Origin: Rhipicephalus microplus
Taxonomy: Eukaryota > Arthropoda > Arachnida > Ixodida > Ixodidae
Direction: 5' to 3'
Length of the DNA: 64,000 bases
NCBI RefSeq assembly: GCF_043290135.1
Contig: NC_134702.1
Span: forward strand, 86,177,317 to 86,241,316
In this document: positions 60,690 through 64,000 of the stretch, piece after piece
Layout of the letters: every line of letters begins with the position of its first letter
Position numbering within the stretch: position 1 is the first letter of the stretch
Program-made: the position numbers and the translations under genes
Notes under the pieces: model-generated
The model's input: only the letters and a program-made list of their open reading frames with translations
What the model was told of the DNA's origin: nothing
The model's database searches: none

Positions 60690-61148
60690 TCGGAGAAACA
60701 AGGCTTCATCTGTACCACATGCACGACTTCTGGAGCATACCTTCGATGCCTTAAGTGCGCAGTATTTGGAACAACCTCATAATTATTGTCACTGAGATGT
60801 CATACAACTTTATAGGGACCGAAGTACCGTCTTAACAGTTTTTCAGAGAGACCACGGCGCCGAATAGGAGTCCATATCCAAACTCTCTTCTGGCTCGTAG
60901 GAGACTGGATGGTGACGAAAGTTGCACCGTCTTGAATCACAGTCCTGCTGGCAACTAATACGTAGGCGTGCAAGTTGTCGGGCTTCTTCGGCAAGCAGAG
61001 TGATATAATCAGCATCCATTTCGCCGTCTTCACATCCAGCATAATGGTGACTTCACGACCATGAAGAAGGTGGAATGGCGTTGTTCTTGTTGTTTCTTGA
61101 TGAGCCGTGTTATAGGTGAACGTGACAACGGCAAGATCTCCTCCCAGA
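60690..61148 (-). pseudogene. gypsy integrase C-terminus
   Basis: Minus-strand words: VTFTYNTAHQETTRTTPFHL (the YN.A...TT..TPF.L motif after the catalytic core), LLHGREVTIMLDV, then RVWIWTPIRRRGLSEKLLRR and YFGPYKVV (the GPF/Y or chromo-proximal RxxGxSxKLxxxxxGPY motif), and NNYEVVPNTAHLRHRRYAPE. The catalytic DD35E core is absent, being removed where the minisatellite element sits. Confidence 0.8.
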
Positions 61149-61908
61149 TTTAGGGACGAAGCTCCTTAAAGCGGCAACCGTTCGTTCCTCGTAGTAGTGC
61201 GTAACAGGATTTACGCTTTGACCTACAAGGTGGTGCCGGTGGGAGATTTCTCCTGTGCGTTGTTGAACAATTGAAAATTTGCAGCGTGCGCGTTTACTAA
61301 AAGCCCCATTCTCCTGTCTCTCATTCCCCATTAGCAGCCGTTGGCATGTAAATTGAGCACTATCTGACAAGTAAGGGTTGCTACATTATACTCGCTGGAC
61401 GTAACCAAGGTTTAGCGAGCGTTGGGCCACAGTGTCATGAATACGGTGAACTAGTATTACTATTAACTCGAGGTGGTTAAAGGTGTGAAGTAGACACGAA
61501 GCGCAAGTCGTAAGAAAGTGTGAGTGTGCCAAAGCTGAATTCTCCTGTCTCTCATTCCCCATTAGGAGCCATTGGCTTGTACATTGAGCACTATCTTACA
61601 AGAAAGGGTTGCTGCGTTATACTCGCTGGGAGTAACCTCCTTGGTTTTAGAAAGGTTAATCAAGTGTTGGGCCGCAGTGTCATGAATACAGTGAACTAGT
61701 ATATACCATGAAACCGAGGTGGTTAAAGGTGGCAAGTAGACACGACGCGCAAGCCGTAAGAAAGTGTGCGTGTACCAAAGCCGAATTTTCCTGTTTCTCA
61801 CTCCCCATTAGCAGGCATTGGCATGTACATTGAGCCCTATCTGACAAAAAAGGGTTGCTACGTTATATTCGCTGGTAGTATCCTCCTTGGTTTTAGAAAG
61901 GTTAATCG
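61149..61908 (+). mobile_element. minisatellite composite element, copy E (tandem body, no array)
   Basis: It starts TTTAGGGACGAAGCTCCTTA. Instead of a GGAC array, its body segment (CTCCTGTCTCTCATTCCCCA through GCAAGCCGTAAGAAAGTGTG) is repeated about 2.6 times with a period near 245 bp (about 61302, 61545 and 61790). It ends abruptly in the third copy, next to gypsy RT. It lies in the orientation opposite to the gypsy. Confidence 0.75.
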
Positions 61909-62680
61909 AGTGCGGTGTCCATTAGCCACAGAAACATTGATGGTGCTGAGCACAAGCGAATGAAGTACCTTAAAGTCAAAAAGGCCATCATGTGTCACGA
62001 AAGCTTTTTTCTCCCGGTCTCTTTCATTGACTTCTATCTGCCAATACCCACTCCTTAGATCCATCGACAAGAAAAAACGCGCATGCCGTATTCAATCGAG
62101 TGAATCGTCAATACGTGGAAGTGGGTAGACATCTTTTTTTGTCCCCTGATTCAGCTTGCGGTAATCCACGCACAAACGTAAAGTGCCGTCTTTTTTCTTC
62201 ACTAATACAACTGGCGAAGCCCAAGGGCTTTTCGACGGCTGAATAACGTCGTCTTCAAGTATCTGTCACACCTGGTTTTCTACGGCTTCACGTTCTCGTG
62301 GAGCTACCCGGTACGGGTTTTGCCTTATGGGTATGGTGATGTCGTCCGTTAAACTCGATGTTTCTTCAGTTGCGTTTGACGAACCCTGGACGTCGAAGAG
62401 AAACAATCTTCAAACTTGTTGATCAGCATTATACTTTGCTTCTGCGCCGACAGCAAACTTGGGCCAATATCAACAGATAGATGTGTGGGGGGCAGATCAG
62501 TTGAATTATCTTTTTCAAGAGTTGGGCTATCTGTCATCTCGGCGAGCTCTTCAATGCACGCGACTGTCATGCCTCTCGTTATATGTCGGCGTTCAGAGCT
62601 GAAGTTCGTAACAAGGACGTGCGTGGGTCCGCATTTTATGCTCACGAAACCTCTTGCGATAGTCAACCATGGCTGAATAG
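61909..62680 (-). pseudogene. gypsy protease-RT linker and RT fingers/palm
   Basis: Linker words: GPTHVLVTNFSSERRHITRG, FEDCFSSTSRVRQTQLKKHR. RT begins VAPREREAVENQV, stop (TGA), [53 protein letters not shown], stop, MDLRSGYWQIEVNERDREK and VTHDGLFDFKVL. It is then degraded in VANGHRTR and cut by the minisatellite element. The YxDD box is missing. Several stops and frameshifts are present. Confidence 0.85.
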
Positions 62681-62899
62681 CAGTGTTGGAATTTGCTCGG
62701 CGATGTTTTCAAAATTGCTCGACGTGTCACATGTCACAGCCGCGAGCGCACACAACCGCGGTGGGATGGTCACGTCGTCGTCGAAGACGCGCAAAGGTTT
62801 ACGTCTCTAGTATGTACAGGGCCCATCCGAAACTTGATCTGGGGCCATCCAAAACGTAACCAACCTCCCAGAAATGTTGATAACGACGCCGCATTCACG

Positions 62900-63763
62900 C
62901 AGGAAGTCCATGCCGAAAATCAGGTGTTTGCAGCACTCCGGTAAAACTACAAAAAAGCGACGAAATCTGAACTGCCTATATTAATTCGAGCGGTGCATTT
63001 GCCCGTCGGCGTCACTGGTTTACCCCCGCGGTTCTTATGTTCGGCGAGTTTACTACTGATAATACAGAAGTCCGCGCTAGTATCTACCAGCGCTGTTACT
63101 GGGCGTTCATTTATGCAAATGTCTAGATTGGCACTTACGATTTCCGTTGATGTCGGTGACGTCGTATCGTCCTCGGTATCGTCCGTCGTACGATCCGTGG
63201 TATCGTTCGTCGTATCACATCATATCCCCGTATTCTAGAACGTCCCTTCACTCAACGCTTCGCCTTCACTTGAAAAAGCCGATGGGAGCGCCATCTCTAG
63301 GTACGGCAAGTCACTGCATATCAGCAATAGTCTGCTGCGATTCTTGAGTTGTGCAGCGTCATTTTCAGCCGAGTGGTAGCGCAGTGCTCAACTCTGTCAA
63401 GTGAAGGGTGGAAGTAGAGTCGAGGAGCGTTTGTGAATACGGGGGATAGAGAAGATGTTGGGGGTGTGATAGCACCTCGACGGGAGGCAACGTTCCCCCC
63501 AAAGGTCGTTGCTATTAATTTTGCCGATGAGGGCTAGGATATCTGCCCCGGACTACCTCTGCATAACTGCGTTGCTGCGGCGAGTTAGGTGCAGGTGAAG
63601 AAGAGCGGGGTTGACGATACAGCACATCGGGTTGCTGTGCTTGCAGGCCTGCACTACTGTCACGGCGGTTATTTAAATAAGCACGAGGGGAAGTGTTTAT
63701 GTTTATAAGAGGGAAAAGAAAAGAAAAGTGAGCCCCATAACTGTCTGTATCAGGGTGTGACAC
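62900..63763 (-). pseudogene. gypsy gag end and protease
   Basis: The frame at 63763-63515 is rich in Ser, Pro and Gln (QPRSSSPAPNSPQQRSYAEV) and looks like a Gag C-terminus. About 63170-62960 encodes a retropepsin: ERPVTALVDTSADFCIISSK, with DTS in place of the usual DTG, and RINIGSSDFVAF. After a frameshift come the C-terminal protease words (LPECCKH, FGMDFLRECG). Zinc knuckles were not found between them. Confidence 0.75.
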
Positions 63764-64000
63764 CTCAACAGTAGCTTACAAGAGGTGGGGTTGAGGAGGG
63801 ATTAAAAGGATAGAATTAAAGGTATATATATATAGAGAGAAAGATATGGGCTGGGACAGCGAACGAGAACATAAGGAGGGTATAGGAGAGAAAGAAACGA
63901 TAGAAACACGGTCACAGGAGTCCGAGGACGGGAACCACTTGCGAGAGCTCTTCTCAGCGTCAGGAGATGACGTAGGGCCAGCCCAGCCGGCCAGAGCTAC
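63764..64000. other. no recognisable gene
   Basis: Purine-rich stretch with a short TATATATAGAGAG run near 63822. It may be the edge of the gypsy or flanking DNA; the window ends here. Confidence 0.35.

Larger units (their letters stand above)
60500..63763 (-). mobile_element. Ty3/gypsy element, decayed, patched by a minisatellite element
   Basis: On the minus strand, from 63763 down, come a Gag end, protease, RT start, then a minisatellite element (61149-61908), then the integrase C-terminus. RNase H and most of integrase are missing at the patch, so deletion and insertion coincide. LTRs were not identified; the right end may lie beyond the gag end near 63780. It is a different family from the gypsy at 34886 (different protease and RT sequence). 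Confidence 0.8.

Overview
This is repeat-dominated eukaryotic nuclear DNA, most likely from a hard (ixodid) tick. The evidence is two Ruka-like tRNA-derived SINEs (30.6 and 55.4 kb), several I-clade and Tx1-like LINEs of types common in tick genomes, long AT/AC/CTAT microsatellites, and no bacterial-style gene packing. I found no intact host protein gene, rRNA, tRNA gene or CRISPR array. Nearly every recognisable coding stretch is retrotransposon or transposon ORF, and all carry stops, frameshifts, truncations or nested insertions.

Layout. 0-2.8 kb: 5'-truncated I-clade LINE, possibly inside a short DNA element. 3.2-5.9 kb: ~146-bp units arranged as a large inverted repeat. 7.5-23.3 kb: one Tx1-like LINE on the minus strand, apparently split. 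Its RT half (7.5-10.7 kb) and its ORF1/endonuclease half (21.0-23.3 kb) flank a 10.3-kb block that has matching inverted ends and holds a decayed HARBI1-like transposase and an unrelated LINE 3' end. 23.4-32.6 kb: minisatellite element, a MITE with TTA duplication, long featureless DNA, an inverted pair of unknown repeats and a Ruka-like SINE. 32.7-42.4 kb: two gag-only LTR elements lying next to each other, the second interrupted by a 5.3-kb Ty3/gypsy element with a perfect 5-bp target duplication. 42.4-45.5 kb: microsatellites. 45.6-51.8 kb: near-full-length I-clade LINE, broken by a solo-type LTR. 52-57 kb: LINE ends, a relic of an acidic zinc-finger-like ORF, another minisatellite element, a long hairpin, a Ruka-like SINE and a CAG/CGG tract. 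58.9-63.8 kb: pieces of two further gypsy elements, one patched by a minisatellite element.

The recurring oddity is a composite element seen five times. It has a conserved leader (TTTTAGGGGCGAAGCTCC), a variable GGAC/GGAT array and a conserved tail ending in poly(T), and it lies inside or against other elements. It and the 3.2-5.9 kb inverted structure are the best candidates here for undescribed repeat families. No calls were checked by database search. Nested order gives relative ages: the Tx1 LINE is older than its two insertions, and the gag-only LTR element is older than the gypsy inside it.
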